Both the position numbers and the translations under genes were made by a program. The notes below the pieces were generated by a model that was not told where the DNA came from, searched no databases, and worked only from the letters and a program-made list of their open reading frames with translations. A DNA stretch of 64,000 bases from Candidatus Pacearchaeota archaeon (lineage in GTDB: Archaea > Nanoarchaeota > Nanoarchaeia > Pacearchaeales > GW2011-AR1). The stretch covers positions 3,916 to 67,915 of the forward strand of contig JALOBN010000007.1 in NCBI GenBank assembly GCA_023228245.1, in the 5' to 3' direction. Position 1 is the stretch's first letter; each line of letters begins with the position of its first letter. This document shows, in pieces, positions 32,796 to 40,984 of the stretch.

Positions 32796-33355
32796 GCCGA
32801 CGCAGACAATATCTTGTATCCGAGATGATTCTGGCGTTTAAACGGTACGTCAAACACGAGATAACCAGGGAGGAATTCGACGAGGCGCGGGAGAAGATCC
32901 ACATCGCCATCAACGGCGCGCCCGTTGGTGAACTTAATTTCGACGGGGTATCCGGGGAGCCCGGCAAGTCCGGAGTCCCCACCCAGGCCGCCCTCGACTG
33001 CCTGGCCGAATGCTACCGGGCAGAGGGCCGGTCGTTTCTGGTGCTTTCCATGCCGGAAGGAAACTACGACGCTCGGGTATCGGCGCGGTTCGGCAGGACC
33101 GATGACGAGGATGCCGTGGCGATGATCGCGGCGTTTCTGGAGGGCAAGCCCGCCATCAAGGAGCAGTTGCTGGTCCACTACGGCCGGGAGGCGATGGACC
33201 TGCACGTAGAGGCCGAGTTTTTCCGGCAGCGCCGGGAGCGGGAGCTGGACCGGGAGATCGAGGGGCTGGAAGAAATACGGACAGTCCCGTACACATGGGT
33301 GGCCGATGAAACAACTCCGGCATTTCCAACAATAAGAAGGTGGCGGCTGATCTAA
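32792..33355 (+). CDS. hypothetical protein
   Basis: The protein has 187 residues; ATGA overlaps the ankyrin gene. Charged, with helical N- and C-termini (QRRERELDREIEGLEEIR). Function unknown. Confidence 0.55.
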   Translation: MSRRRQYLVSEMILAFKRYVKHEITREEFDEAREKIHIAINGAPVGELNFDGVSGEPGKSGVPTQAALDCLAECYRAEGRSFLVLSMPEGNYDARVSARFGRTDDEDAVAMIAAFLEGKPAIKEQLLVHYGREAMDLHVEAEFFRQRRERELDREIEGLEEIRTVPYTWVADETTPAFPTIRRWRLI

Positions 33356-33383
33356 TGAGAAAACACATTAAGGAGTAAACGAT

Positions 33384-33824
33384 ATGTGGTGGATTTTAAT
33401 TTCCGGTGTTGTTCTTTGCGTGACGATCGCCATCCTGGTTCGTTACGCTGAGGAAAGCTGGCTATGGGTTGCGATCGCGGTGTTAGTGTGGGCTTTTTTC
33501 GCCGTCATTTCTTTTGGTTTTTTCTTCGGCACGACCTCCGAGTATGGAGAGATGCACGGCATCCTGTATTCGTTGCCGGCCTACAAAAAGACCGTTGACG
33601 ATACTGGGGACATAACCTATGCGATCTCAGAAAACGAAATGATCAATGCGGCCGAAATCGGGATCGGCAAGGCCAAGAGCGAGCGGATGGCTGAGATGGT
33701 CACCAGGATAGACCGCTACAACCATCTTTATGGTGTCAACCGAGAATTTTATGATACATGGTGGGGCCGCCTTTGGATGCCGGCATGGCCGGAGGATTTG
33801 AAGCCCTTGATAATAACGAAATAA
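33384..33824 (+). CDS. membrane protein
   Basis: The protein has 146 residues. Two N-terminal membrane segments (WWILISGVVLCVTIAILV and LWVAIAVLVWAFFAVISFGF) precede a soluble, mostly helical domain. Possible superinfection or membrane-stress function; not recognised. Confidence 0.6.
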   Translation: MWWILISGVVLCVTIAILVRYAEESWLWVAIAVLVWAFFAVISFGFFFGTTSEYGEMHGILYSLPAYKKTVDDTGDITYAISENEMINAAEIGIGKAKSERMAEMVTRIDRYNHLYGVNREFYDTWWGRLWMPAWPEDLKPLIITK

Positions 33825-33837
33825 GGAGAGGTAAGAC

Positions 33838-34260
33838 ATGAAAAAGATGTTTCAGTGGCTGGCGTCGCTGGTTATGGTGGTGCTTTGTAAGGCCGTGCAG
33901 ATCATCGGTAAACTCGCCGACAGAAAATACGTGGCGGGCTGCGAGTGGGGAGATCACACGAATATTTATATATATGGCAACAACTTCTTCCGCCTCCGCC
34001 TTGCCTCCGGTGCATTGCATCTGCGGGCCAGTCGTTTCGGAATGGTCGTGTTTCTTTCCGACGAATTCAACGCATGGGGTAAAACCAGGAGCGAGTTCTT
34101 ATGTGAAAACCTGGAACGAGTGTTTGATAAGGAATCGGTGGGATTCAAAAACACATCGAAAGAGATATTGCGGGTCGAGCAAGAGTTAATCTTCCGGTTA
34201 GCGACCCTCGTCGCCAACAAGAAACGGCCGCACAAAAAGCAGGAGTCCGGCGGTGCATAA
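33838..34260 (+). CDS. hypothetical membrane-anchored protein
   Basis: The protein has 140 residues. The first 25 (FQWLASLVMVVLCKAVQIIG) form a signal anchor; the rest is soluble with a basic end. It overlaps the integrase start by 8 bases. Function unknown. Confidence 0.55.
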   Translation: MKKMFQWLASLVMVVLCKAVQIIGKLADRKYVAGCEWGDHTNIYIYGNNFFRLRLASGALHLRASRFGMVVFLSDEFNAWGKTRSEFLCENLERVFDKESVGFKNTSKEILRVEQELIFRLATLVANKKRPHKKQESGGA

Positions 34261-35101
34261 ACACGTCCCCGAGTTCATCGACCACCTCCGGCAGCGGAAG
34301 ATGCCCCGGCCGCTGAGGGCAAGCACCATCAAGGTCTACGGCACGGTCCTCCTTCGGTGGCGGGACGTCTACCCCGGCGACATCAACACGGCCACCGAGG
34401 ACGAGATCGAGGGCTTCCTCAACCGTATCAGGGGCAACGGCTCCTGGCGGTACGTTGCGGCGGTGGCCCTCAAAAACTATTACCGCTGGCTGGGCAGGCC
34501 GCTGGGTGATCGGTTCAAGATCTCGCTGCCCGCCGCCCGGGAGTACCCGGCGGTTACCGACGTCGAGTTCGAGCTGATCAAGCGCCACGCCTCGCCCCGT
34601 ATCAGGAACCTCATCAACTTCCTGGCGCTCACCGGCGTCCGTATCTCCGAGGCCCTCGGGGCACAGGCCGGCGACTTTGAGCTCGACCGCATCGAAGACG
34701 GCCGGCGCCGGCCGGCGATGAAGGTCCGGGGAAAGGGCGGAAAGATCAGGCGCATTCCACTGGTCCACCGCGGGCTGGTGGAGTGGCTTCGAAGGCAGGT
34801 GGCGGGGCCGTTCGAGGGAATGAGTTACGATCAGGCGTGGGGCGGGATCCACGCGGCGGCCGAGCGCGCCGGGGTCCAGCGGCTGATCTCCGAACCGGGG
34901 GAATATCCGCCCCGGTACTACGTGAGCCCGCACGCCTTTAGGCGGTACGCCGCGACCAGGCTGCTGGACCGGGGCGTCGATATCGATGTGGTCCAGACGG
35001 TCCTGCGGCACTCGAACATCAACACGACGCTCCGCTATGCCAAGACCCGGGAGAACCGGGTGTGGGCGCAGATGGGACAGGGAGAGGCGTATGTACAGTA
35101 G
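34253..35101 (+). CDS. int: tyrosine recombinase (integrase)
   Basis: The protein has 282 residues. The N-terminal SAM-like core-binding domain is followed by TGVRISEALGAQ (first Arg), KVRGKGGKIRRIPL (Lys), SPHAFRRYAATRL (His/Arg), TVLRHSNINTTLRYAK (His and catalytic Tyr). It is a complete XerC/D-like integrase, the main evidence for lysogeny. No att core could be identified from one window. Confidence 0.92.
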   Translation: MHKHVPEFIDHLRQRKMPRPLRASTIKVYGTVLLRWRDVYPGDINTATEDEIEGFLNRIRGNGSWRYVAAVALKNYYRWLGRPLGDRFKISLPAAREYPAVTDVEFELIKRHASPRIRNLINFLALTGVRISEALGAQAGDFELDRIEDGRRRPAMKVRGKGGKIRRIPLVHRGLVEWLRRQVAGPFEGMSYDQAWGGIHAAAERAGVQRLISEPGEYPPRYYVSPHAFRRYAATRLLDRGVDIDVVQTVLRHSNINTTLRYAKTRENRVWAQMGQGEAYVQ

Positions 35102-35372
35102 CACCAAAACCGTCCTCATCAAGCACGGTGGCCCGGTATCCGATAAGCTCAGGTACGTCGGGCAATGGGACGGGGTCGATATCTACACGACCGCACCCAG
35201 GACGACAATATGGATGTGGCCGTTCGGTATCTTCTTGCTGATTTGTGAGCTTCTGCGGTGGATACCGCTGCTCCTGTCTTACGAGGCCCAGCGTTACTAC
35301 GGCATCTGGCTGTGGTCGAAGGTGCTCAAGGGTGTCGGCTGGCTTTTAAACGTACCGGAGGACAAAACATGA
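35091..35372 (+). CDS. membrane protein
   Basis: The protein has 93 residues from ATG 35091, overlapping the integrase end. A single membrane segment (WMWPFGIFLLICELLRWIP) and an amphipathic end. Coupled by ATGA to the next membrane protein. Function unknown. Confidence 0.55.
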   Translation: MYSSTKTVLIKHGGPVSDKLRYVGQWDGVDIYTTAPRTTIWMWPFGIFLLICELLRWIPLLLSYEAQRYYGIWLWSKVLKGVGWLLNVPEDKT

Positions 35373-35725
35373 TAAAAACTCGGGAACCCGACCGGTCTCC
35401 GCTTAAAGCGGAGGTTAGCAGGATCGTCAAAGGATTCCTTGCCGTCAATACGTTCACCGTGAAGGTATCGACGGGCATCAAAACCCGCACCGTCGGCTTC
35501 TTCCGGAAGCTCAACTGGGAGCTTCTTGTCTGGTGGATATGGTTTTCCTTCATGATTCTCTGCCTTTTATGGGTTATCGGAACCTTCATCTTGTTCTTGG
35601 TAACGCCGAAAGAACCGGCATCATTTCTGGCGATGGGAATTAATATCATGCTACTGGTGTTTGTCGTCTATAACTTGAGCTGGTTGTTGCCGGCCTATAG
35701 GAATGTCCGCAATGACAAGACGTAA
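35369..35725 (+). CDS. membrane protein
   Basis: The protein has 118 residues. Two membrane segments (LVWWIWFSFMILCLLWVIG and MGINIMLLVFVVYNLSWLL) after a basic N-terminal domain. Probably works with the preceding membrane protein, perhaps in exclusion; inference only. Confidence 0.55.
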   Translation: MIKTREPDRSPLKAEVSRIVKGFLAVNTFTVKVSTGIKTRTVGFFRKLNWELLVWWIWFSFMILCLLWVIGTFILFLVTPKEPASFLAMGINIMLLVFVVYNLSWLLPAYRNVRNDKT

Positions 35726-35987
35726 ACCACCCCAGATCAACTTCGTCCCCGATACCGACGCCACTCCCGGGCAGAACTTCGCGGCCATTCTTAAAAAACT
35801 CGGCATCCGGGACGAGAAGGCGGTCAAGGAGCTGTCGCGCAAAACGCGGCTGGACCCCTCGGCTATCGCCGATATCGCCAACGACCAGGAGACCATCACC
35901 CCGTCGATAGCCGACCTGCTGGAACGCGGGACCGGCATCAAGCGCGAGTGGTGGCTGATGATGGTGGAGAGGTGTACAAAAAAATGA
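35712..35987 (+). CDS. HigA-like helix-turn-helix protein
   Basis: ATG 35712 is better placed behind AGGA than ATG 35703; 91 residues result. QNFAAILKKLGIRDEKAVKELSRKTRLDPSAI and ERGTGIKREWWL have the form of an XRE/HigA DNA-binding domain. No toxin partner is adjacent, so a regulator is more likely than a toxin-antitoxin pair. Confidence 0.65.
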   Translation: MTRRKPPQINFVPDTDATPGQNFAAILKKLGIRDEKAVKELSRKTRLDPSAIADIANDQETITPSIADLLERGTGIKREWWLMMVERCTKK

Positions 35988-36226
35988 CTCGTATTCCTCA
36001 GTTCTTCTGCTGGTGCGGACGCGAGATGCGGCTGGAGCGATCCGGTATCCGGCTACGGGTAGAGTCCTCCATGATAGGGCCGAGGGCCGTCGTCGAGGCC
36101 GAGCAGTGGCGGTGTAAGGCATGTGACATGCGGGTCCGCCGGATCGCACCCGGAACCACGCCGATCACCCCGATGGACCCGGGGTTTGAAAAGGCGGTGT
36201 GGGATGAGGAAGTGAGGACGATATGA
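35984..36226 (+). CDS. small zinc-binding protein
   Basis: The protein has 80 residues; ATGA overlaps upstream. FCWCGREMRL and WRCKACDMRV make a four-Cys zinc ribbon. Function unknown. Confidence 0.6.
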   Translation: MTRIPQFFCWCGREMRLERSGIRLRVESSMIGPRAVVEAEQWRCKACDMRVRRIAPGTTPITPMDPGFEKAVWDEEVRTI

Positions 36227-36486
36227 AGTTTAATTTTTTATCATGCGCGTCACCAAAAACAAAAGTGAGATTACTAAAGGTCGTCCCCTGCTTTCCCAGT
36301 GGATCCATAGCTGGGTATATAGGTGAAGAACCAAAGAGTTATGAGCCAACCCATGACCACATCGAGTTCCCGATTAGCATCTATCACGCATCTGTCTGTG
36401 AGACGTTTTTTCATGGCAGGATAGCGCATATATGGGGTGGCGGAATATCTTGTTGGGTGGATCCAACAACGAAGGAATTGATATAG
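36223..36486 (+). CDS. hypothetical protein
   Basis: The protein has 87 residues; ATGA overlaps upstream. Gly/Pro-rich start and His/Cys-rich middle (EPTHDHIEF, HASVCETFFHG). Lower GC than flanks. Function unknown. Confidence 0.55.
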   Translation: MKFNFLSCASPKTKVRLLKVVPCFPSGSIAGYIGEEPKSYEPTHDHIEFPISIYHASVCETFFHGRIAHIWGGGISCWVDPTTKELI

Positions 36487-36804
36487 ATGGAACCCATAAC
36501 GATTCAAACCAGTATAAAACATCAGTATCAGATCAAGGCCAGAGTCCAGAATATTACTGATCATCTTTTGAGATTTACCATTCCAGAAGAAAGCCTGACC
36601 GAGAAATATTACCCAAGGCGTAAACAGATCGTTCTCCTGTCGATGGACCAAGGAATATGGCGCCTAATAATCATCGATGTAAAGCGCCGTATGCTCGAAA
36701 ACGATGATGCCTATGTAGTCGATCTTCTCGCCGAGACCGAGGGGCTCAAAAAGGTGCAACCGAGGAAACACCGGGCGGCATTAATGCCGCCCCTACATCT
36801 GTAA
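36487..36804 (+). CDS. hypothetical protein with repeat-derived C-terminus
   Basis: The protein has 105 residues. Beta-rich (VLLSMDQGIWRLIIIDVKRR), soluble. The final residues RAALMPPLHL are encoded by a family 2 palindrome (CGGGCGGCATTAATGCCGCC). Function unknown. Confidence 0.55.
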   Translation: MEPITIQTSIKHQYQIKARVQNITDHLLRFTIPEESLTEKYYPRRKQIVLLSMDQGIWRLIIIDVKRRMLENDDAYVVDLLAETEGLKKVQPRKHRAALMPPLHL

Positions 36805-36890
36805 CCCGTTTTGTATTCATCGGGGCCCCCGCTCGGCCTGCCGAGTGGGGTGATGCCCCCGTAGGGGCTCCATTCATGGTGCCCGCATAA
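36770..36890. repeat. cluster of palindromic repeats, family 2
   Basis: Three hairpins in a row: GGGCGGCAT/ATGCCGCCC with CCTAC, CCCGCTCGG-CCTG-CCGAGTGGG, and GTAGGGGCTCCAT-TC-ATGGTGCCC. The CCCGTAGGGGC border matches 17830, 59440 and 63558. Confidence 0.7.
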
Positions 36891-36903
36891 AGGAGTTGGT
36901 TCT

Positions 36904-37107
36904 ATGGGTAACATCATTCCGATTTCACGGAAATCAGGGTCGCCCACCATGGGAGACCTCATCGCCGGGCTCTATTCCGACTGCGGGATCCCAATGAGTG
37001 CGGACGACCGCCGGCGCATCGACAGAGCCCTGACCGACATCGAGAACGAGACCGACATCGTTCCCCTCCCGGCCAACATCGCCGTACTGGGGATGAGGAG
37101 GGACTGA
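36904..37107 (+). CDS. small hypothetical protein
   Basis: The protein has 67 residues after AAAGGAGTTGGTTCT. SMADDRRRIDRALTDIENE-like helical centre. Stop overlaps the next start (TGATG). Function unknown. Confidence 0.6.
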   Translation: MGNIIPISRKSGSPTMGDLIAGLYSDCGIPMSADDRRRIDRALTDIENETDIVPLPANIAVLGMRRD

Positions 37108-37550
37108 TGCGCGGATACTTCGAGATCGGCATCTATCATACTAAAACAGAGATCAACGTCGGTACTCTCTGGCGCTCTGCCTATCAACTCGGAGCAGCGG
37201 GCATCTTCACAATCGGTAGACGCTACAAGAGGCAGGCGGGGGATACCGTCAAGGCATGGCGCCATATTCCGTTGCGACATTACGTCGATTTTGAGGACTT
37301 CAATACACATCGGCCCCAGGACGCGGTTCTCATTGGGGTTGAAATGGGCGGTGATCTTCTCCATACCTGTGCTCACCCGGATCGGGCTATCTATCTGATG
37401 GGCGCTGAGGATTCAGGTCTGCCACAGCAAATTTTAGATCGATGCAACCGAGTCATAGCGGTAGAAACTTCCGGCGTGGAATCATACAACGTCGCGGTTG
37501 CCGGAAGTATTGTGATGTATCATCGGTTTATAACGAGGACTTGTTTATGA
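37107..37550 (+). CDS. SpoU/TrmH-type (SPOUT) RNA 2'-O-methyltransferase
   Basis: The protein has 147 residues. INVGTLWRSAYQLGAAGIF is motif 1, YLMGAEDSGLPQQILDRC motif 2, and ESYNVAVAGSIVMYHRF motif 3 of the SpoU family, including the conserved Asn/Arg and the knot-forming end. Length equals a minimal TrmL-like enzyme, which modifies tRNA wobble ribose. It may repair or protect tRNA against host anticodon nucleases; role inferred. Confidence 0.85.
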   Translation: MRGYFEIGIYHTKTEINVGTLWRSAYQLGAAGIFTIGRRYKRQAGDTVKAWRHIPLRHYVDFEDFNTHRPQDAVLIGVEMGGDLLHTCAHPDRAIYLMGAEDSGLPQQILDRCNRVIAVETSGVESYNVAVAGSIVMYHRFITRTCL

Positions 37551-37681
37551 ACACATTCTGGATCATCGTCGGGATCGCCATGATCGTCGTCCTGGGCGCC
37601 GTACTGGTCCTCATGGGCCTCGGGTATATTATCACCGAGGACCTGGCGGGAGCCGGCGAGCTGGAGGAAGGGGATGGATAA
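37547..37681 (+). CDS. 44-residue single-span membrane protein
   Basis: ATGA overlaps upstream. WIIVGIAMIVVLGAVLVLMG is one membrane helix; the end is acidic. Function unknown. Confidence 0.55.
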   Translation: MNTFWIIVGIAMIVVLGAVLVLMGLGYIITEDLAGAGELEEGDG

Positions 37682-37967
37682 AGAACAATGCAGAGAATGC
37701 CTCGGAGAAGACTATTCCTGCCCGGTGAGACAGGCAGTTGACGCATCCAGAACATTCGGCTGCGCATGTGGAGAAGATGCTGCCGAAGAAGTGGCGGCCT
37801 ATCTCGTCGATAGACGAGGGTGTGCTATGAAAAGCGCATTAATCGAGCAGGGTATCATCCGGGGCGAGCCGCTGAACCCTGAACTGCCACCCCTGCCTCC
37901 CGGAGGACTGAAAGATTATTGGAAGGTGCGGCTCGGAATGACGGAGGAAAAGCATGGATCAGATTGA
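37674..37967 (+). CDS. Cys-rich hypothetical protein
   Basis: The protein has 97 residues. CRECLGEDYSCP, FGCACGED and a late Cys may bind a metal. Pro-rich hinge near residue 70. Overlaps both neighbours. Confidence 0.55.
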   Translation: MDKEQCRECLGEDYSCPVRQAVDASRTFGCACGEDAAEEVAAYLVDRRGCAMKSALIEQGIIRGEPLNPELPPLPPGGLKDYWKVRLGMTEEKHGSD

Positions 37968-38397
37968 TATGCCTAAGAATCACACTGATCATTGTATGGT
38001 AGTTGGGTGTAATAATCCAGTTACCTATCGGGGCACTATGTTCCCAAATTCTTGTTCTGAACACGCGTTGTGGTGTTTTTTTCCCGGATGCTTTAAAAAC
38101 GCAATTATAGAAAAGCGTGGAGTTGCTCTATGTAACGTGCATAAAAAACTAAATCTCAGAAAGCGCAATTCATATATTTGTGCACACACAGGATGTTATG
38201 AGACCGCAAGCCGGTATATCAAATTTTATGGTTATATGGCCATTACGCTTGTAAAAGCCTATTGTGATACGCATCTGCCGGGAGGCATAGAACAACAACG
38301 GCGCAATTCACCAAAAGAAATATCGTTCAAGCAATATTTATTGGCGATGGGAATAAACCGTTGCGCCGAACAGGAGAATGCTCATGAGCCTCAATAA
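37954..38397 (+). CDS. Cys/His-rich zinc-finger protein
   Basis: The protein has 147 residues with repeated C-x4/5-C...C-x2-H units (CMVVGCNNP, NSCSEHALWC, FPGCFKN, LCNVHKK, CAHTGCYE, YCDTH). Three treble-clef-like knuckles are plausible. Overlaps the SSB start by 14 bases. Function unknown. Confidence 0.65.
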   Translation: MDQIDMPKNHTDHCMVVGCNNPVTYRGTMFPNSCSEHALWCFFPGCFKNAIIEKRGVALCNVHKKLNLRKRNSYICAHTGCYETASRYIKFYGYMAITLVKAYCDTHLPGGIEQQRRNSPKEISFKQYLLAMGINRCAEQENAHEPQ

Positions 38398-38803
38398 AGT
38401 AATGCTGATCGGCCGGCTCGGCGCCGATCCCGAGGTCAGGTATCTTGACCACGGCGATGCCGTCGCCACGTTCTCGATCGCCACGTCCGAAAAATGGACG
38501 GACAAGAACTCCGGGAAGAAAGAAGAGCGCACCGAATGGCACCGGTGCGTGGCGTGGCGGCGGCTGGGCGAGGTCTGCGGCGAATATCTTTCCAAGGGCA
38601 AGCAGGTCTATGTGGAGGGGAAGCTCCAGACCAGGGAATGGACCGACCGGGACGGCGTAAAGCGCTCCACCACGGAGGTCGTCCTTTCCAACATGGTCAT
38701 GCTTGGATCCGCCGGCAACCGGCCCCAGGGGCCCGGAGAGGCCGATGCGCCGCCGCACAGCAAGGGCACGTCCGCGCCGGATGAGGATGATATACCATTT
38801 TAG
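38384..38803 (+). CDS. ssb: single-stranded DNA-binding protein
   Basis: ATG 38384 lies 7 bases after CAGGAG (ATG 38378 is too close); 139 residues. SLNKVMLIGRLGADPEVRY, FSIATSEKWTDK, WHRCVAWRRLGEVCGEYL and GKQVYVEGKLQTREW are the SSB OB-fold; it ends DEDDIPF, the tip that recruits repair proteins. It likely works with the RecA-like ATPase. Confidence 0.95.
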   Translation: MSLNKVMLIGRLGADPEVRYLDHGDAVATFSIATSEKWTDKNSGKKEERTEWHRCVAWRRLGEVCGEYLSKGKQVYVEGKLQTREWTDRDGVKRSTTEVVLSNMVMLGSAGNRPQGPGEADAPPHSKGTSAPDEDDIPF

Positions 38804-38814
38804 GATTCCGATCA

Positions 38815-38876
38815 AAGTGGGCTTTGATCGGGTGAACACGTGGCCACCTCACGCTGCGCGTGAGACTCTGGCCGGG
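38815..38876. repeat. paired palindromes, family 3
   Basis: GATCAAAG-TGGG-CTTTGATC followed by GGGTGA and CTCACGC-TG-CGCGTGAG. Similar stem-plus-GTGA arrangements occur at 46376-46402 and 56863-56884. Confidence 0.55.
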
Positions 38877-39225
38877 AGAACGTGAACAATGGGAACGCTT
38901 GGATTCGATAATAATAGCACGGCGCAACAGTTTCCCGCGGCCGGATCGGACAGACCGGCGCTTTACCGAAACGCCGACCGGCAGGGAGCGCTCGGAGCGC
39001 ACGGTGCAAGAAGAATACGAAAAGGAAGAGCGCCGGATGTGGCGGGCGGTGACGCTGGTGATTAAGGCCAAGCTTGAGGCGGTTGAATCCAACATCACAA
39101 CGTTCGACCAGGAGTTTTTGCCGTTTATCGTTATGCCCGACGGCCGCACGATTGCCGAGATCCTGGTGCCGCAACTCCCCGCCCTGATCGGAGGCGACCG
39201 ACAGTTGGAGGATTTAAGGAAATGA
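38860..39225 (+). CDS. conserved phage protein
   Basis: GTG 38860 gives 121 residues, the start lying inside a palindrome, so the true start may be a later TTG. WRAVTLVIKAKLEAVESNITTF, FLPFIVMPDGRTIAEILVPQL is a motif I know from many siphophage hypothetical proteins. Function unknown. Confidence 0.6.
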   Translation: MRLWPGEREQWERLDSIIIARRNSFPRPDRTDRRFTETPTGRERSERTVQEEYEKEERRMWRAVTLVIKAKLEAVESNITTFDQEFLPFIVMPDGRTIAEILVPQLPALIGGDRQLEDLRK

Positions 39226-39584
39226 GTAAAATTAAGATGTTTTTGCATAAGCTATTCCGTTCTTCAAAAACGGCCTGTGCCGAAGACGGACATCTTGCTC
39301 CGGTGTATATAGTCCAGAAATGCTACCGTAAACCGGACAGAGAAAAGGATATTTTCCATAGCCGGTACGTTATGATGAAGGTCAAGCGATTTCGGCCACA
39401 ATGCCCCCGATGCGGGAAATGGCTTGGAAACTGGAAGGAATTTTACGATACCGGGATAACGTCGTTTTCAGCCGGTGATTCGGTATGGAATGCTACTCGG
39501 TACGGCGGATTTTATCTCATCGATAGCTGGCGGACCTACAATGACCCCAGCAAACCCCCCGCAAACGAAAAATATGAGGGTTGA
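39222..39584 (+). CDS. hypothetical zinc-binding protein
   Basis: The protein has 120 residues; ATGA overlaps upstream. RPQCPRCGKWLGNW supplies one CxxC; an upstream Cys pair could complete it. Basic N-terminus. Function unknown. Confidence 0.55.
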   Translation: MSKIKMFLHKLFRSSKTACAEDGHLAPVYIVQKCYRKPDREKDIFHSRYVMMKVKRFRPQCPRCGKWLGNWKEFYDTGITSFSAGDSVWNATRYGGFYLIDSWRTYNDPSKPPANEKYEG

Positions 39585-39588
39585 TCCG

Positions 39589-39885
39589 ATGAGCGCTATC
39601 TCACGCTTCCTCAAGGAACACGGCCTCAAACACCTGACACCTTTCTGGTACGTCCGCTACCGCTACGGCATCATCCTGCGGCGTTTCGGGCGCGTCCGGA
39701 CAGTTAATGGCGCATATGGCACAATCACCTGCGCCCGGGGCGGGTACGTGTACGTCCGGCTGGACGGCGAAAAGCGGTCAGGCCGGTATCACCCGAAGGA
39801 GCTGGTGTACTACCCAGCCCGGCCCGAGCCGGTACACCACAAGGAAGAGGACAATGAATCGAACGAAGATAGAGTGGGTTCGTAA
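39589..39885 (+). CDS. small KOW/SH3-like protein
   Basis: The protein has 98 residues from ATG 39589. RFGRVRTVNGAYGTITCARGGYVYVRLDGEK is a small beta-barrel like those binding nucleic acid. It overlaps the next gene by 32 bases. Confidence 0.5.
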   Translation: MSAISRFLKEHGLKHLTPFWYVRYRYGIILRRFGRVRTVNGAYGTITCARGGYVYVRLDGEKRSGRYHPKELVYYPARPEPVHHKEEDNESNEDRVGS

Positions 39886-40600
39886 CCCCGACGGGACCGC
39901 CGGCTACACCTGGAATCCAGTTACCGGCTGCCGTCATAACTGCTCCTACTGCTACGCCCGCCGGATGTGCGTGCGGTTTGCCGGGAAGTGGGGCCTCGAC
40001 CCGGCCGACCCATTCAGGCCGACGTTTCACCCGGAACGGTTGAATGAAGTAGATCATCTCAAGGGGAAGAAACAAATATTTGTTGGATCGATGTGCGATC
40101 TTTTCGGTGATTGGGTTCCGAAAGAATGGATACAGGACGTCATCGATAAAGCGAGATTCCAAGACGAGCATTATGCACACTACGTTGTCGATAGAGACGG
40201 TCGGGTAAAACAATCCTGTCCCAGGACCTTCATCTTCCTAACCAAGAACCCCCGGCGATATGCCGAGTTCGACTTCCCGCCGAACTGCTGGCTCGGGGTG
40301 ACGGTGACGGGGCAGATCGATTACCAGAAATACCTCGGACTCAGAAGGCAGGATTCTAAAAATATCAAGTTCATGTCCTACGAACCGATCCTCGGGTCAT
40401 TTGATTTCTTTGACTTCGCCTTTCCCGACTGGCTCATCCTCGGCGCCATGACTGGGCCGGGGGCAAAGAAGTACGCACCCGACCCCCGGTGGATAGCCGA
40501 TGCCGTGGCGCAATGCCGGGCGCGGGGGATCCCGGTGTTTATGAAGAACTCCATCCGTCCCTACTGGACGGGGGAGATGATACGGGGGTGGCCGAGATGA
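39854..40600 (+). CDS. Gp37/Gp68-type (DUF5131) radical-SAM-like protein
   Basis: The protein has 248 residues from ATG 39854. NRTKIEWVRN and TWNPVTGCRHNCSYCYARRM carry the Cys triplet of this phage family, thought to bind an iron-sulphur cluster; FVGSMCDLFGDWVP and FLTKNPRRY, SYEPILGSFDF and GPGAKKYAPDPRW are further family motifs. Function of the family is not established. Confidence 0.85.
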   Translation: MNRTKIEWVRNPDGTAGYTWNPVTGCRHNCSYCYARRMCVRFAGKWGLDPADPFRPTFHPERLNEVDHLKGKKQIFVGSMCDLFGDWVPKEWIQDVIDKARFQDEHYAHYVVDRDGRVKQSCPRTFIFLTKNPRRYAEFDFPPNCWLGVTVTGQIDYQKYLGLRRQDSKNIKFMSYEPILGSFDFFDFAFPDWLILGAMTGPGAKKYAPDPRWIADAVAQCRARGIPVFMKNSIRPYWTGEMIRGWPR

Positions 40601-40809
40601 CTTATGCTATCAAAGACAGTGCCGGCAACAGAGTGATTGTTGTCGAAAAGATGCCGCGTAGACGCTGCGAGCTTTGTGGAAAAACGGCCGAGTTGCGTCC
40701 TTACGGCCCCAACGGTGAAAATATTTGTTTCGCTTGCGGCATGAAGGATGAAGAGACAACGGCTAAACAGTTCGGCAAGATCATTTTGGGAGAAAATCTG
40801 GATTCGTAA
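40597..40809 (+). CDS. small zinc-ribbon protein
   Basis: The protein has 70 residues; ATGA overlaps upstream. RRRCELCGKTAELRP and ICFACGMKDE make two CxxC pairs. A structured non-coding stretch follows. Confidence 0.6.
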   Translation: MTYAIKDSAGNRVIVVEKMPRRRCELCGKTAELRPYGPNGENICFACGMKDEETTAKQFGKIILGENLDS

Positions 40810-40810
40810 T

Positions 40811-40973
40811 CTATGGCTGGGCCTCGGCGGAGGGGGGAAGGGCAGTACTGGAATGTGCCCATAGTCCGTACTGTCTGTGATTAACACGGTAGCGATTATA
40901 TGGGATCGCGACCCCGACATGTCTCGGCCCTGTGGGATGATAAGCCGCTCCCACCCCAGCCTAACAAATAAGT
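40811..40973 (+). ncRNA. candidate structured RNA A
   Basis: 163 bases without a frame. The ends pair (GGCTGGG 40815-40821 with CCCAGCC 40965-40971), an inner helix GGCGG/CCGCT follows, and the centre holds GGGCA...TGCCC whose loop sequence CAGTAC pairs with a downstream GTACTG, an H-type pseudoknot, plus hairpins GCGAT/ATCGC and CCGA/TCGG. Such nested pairing is unusual for a spacer. No known RNA class recognised. Confidence 0.45.
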
Positions 40974-40984
40974 AGAGGATGACG

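Noticed and set aside
35712..36226. HigBA-type toxin-antitoxin pair
   Set aside because: The HigA-like gene has no RelE/HigB-like neighbour; the adjacent gene is a zinc ribbon.
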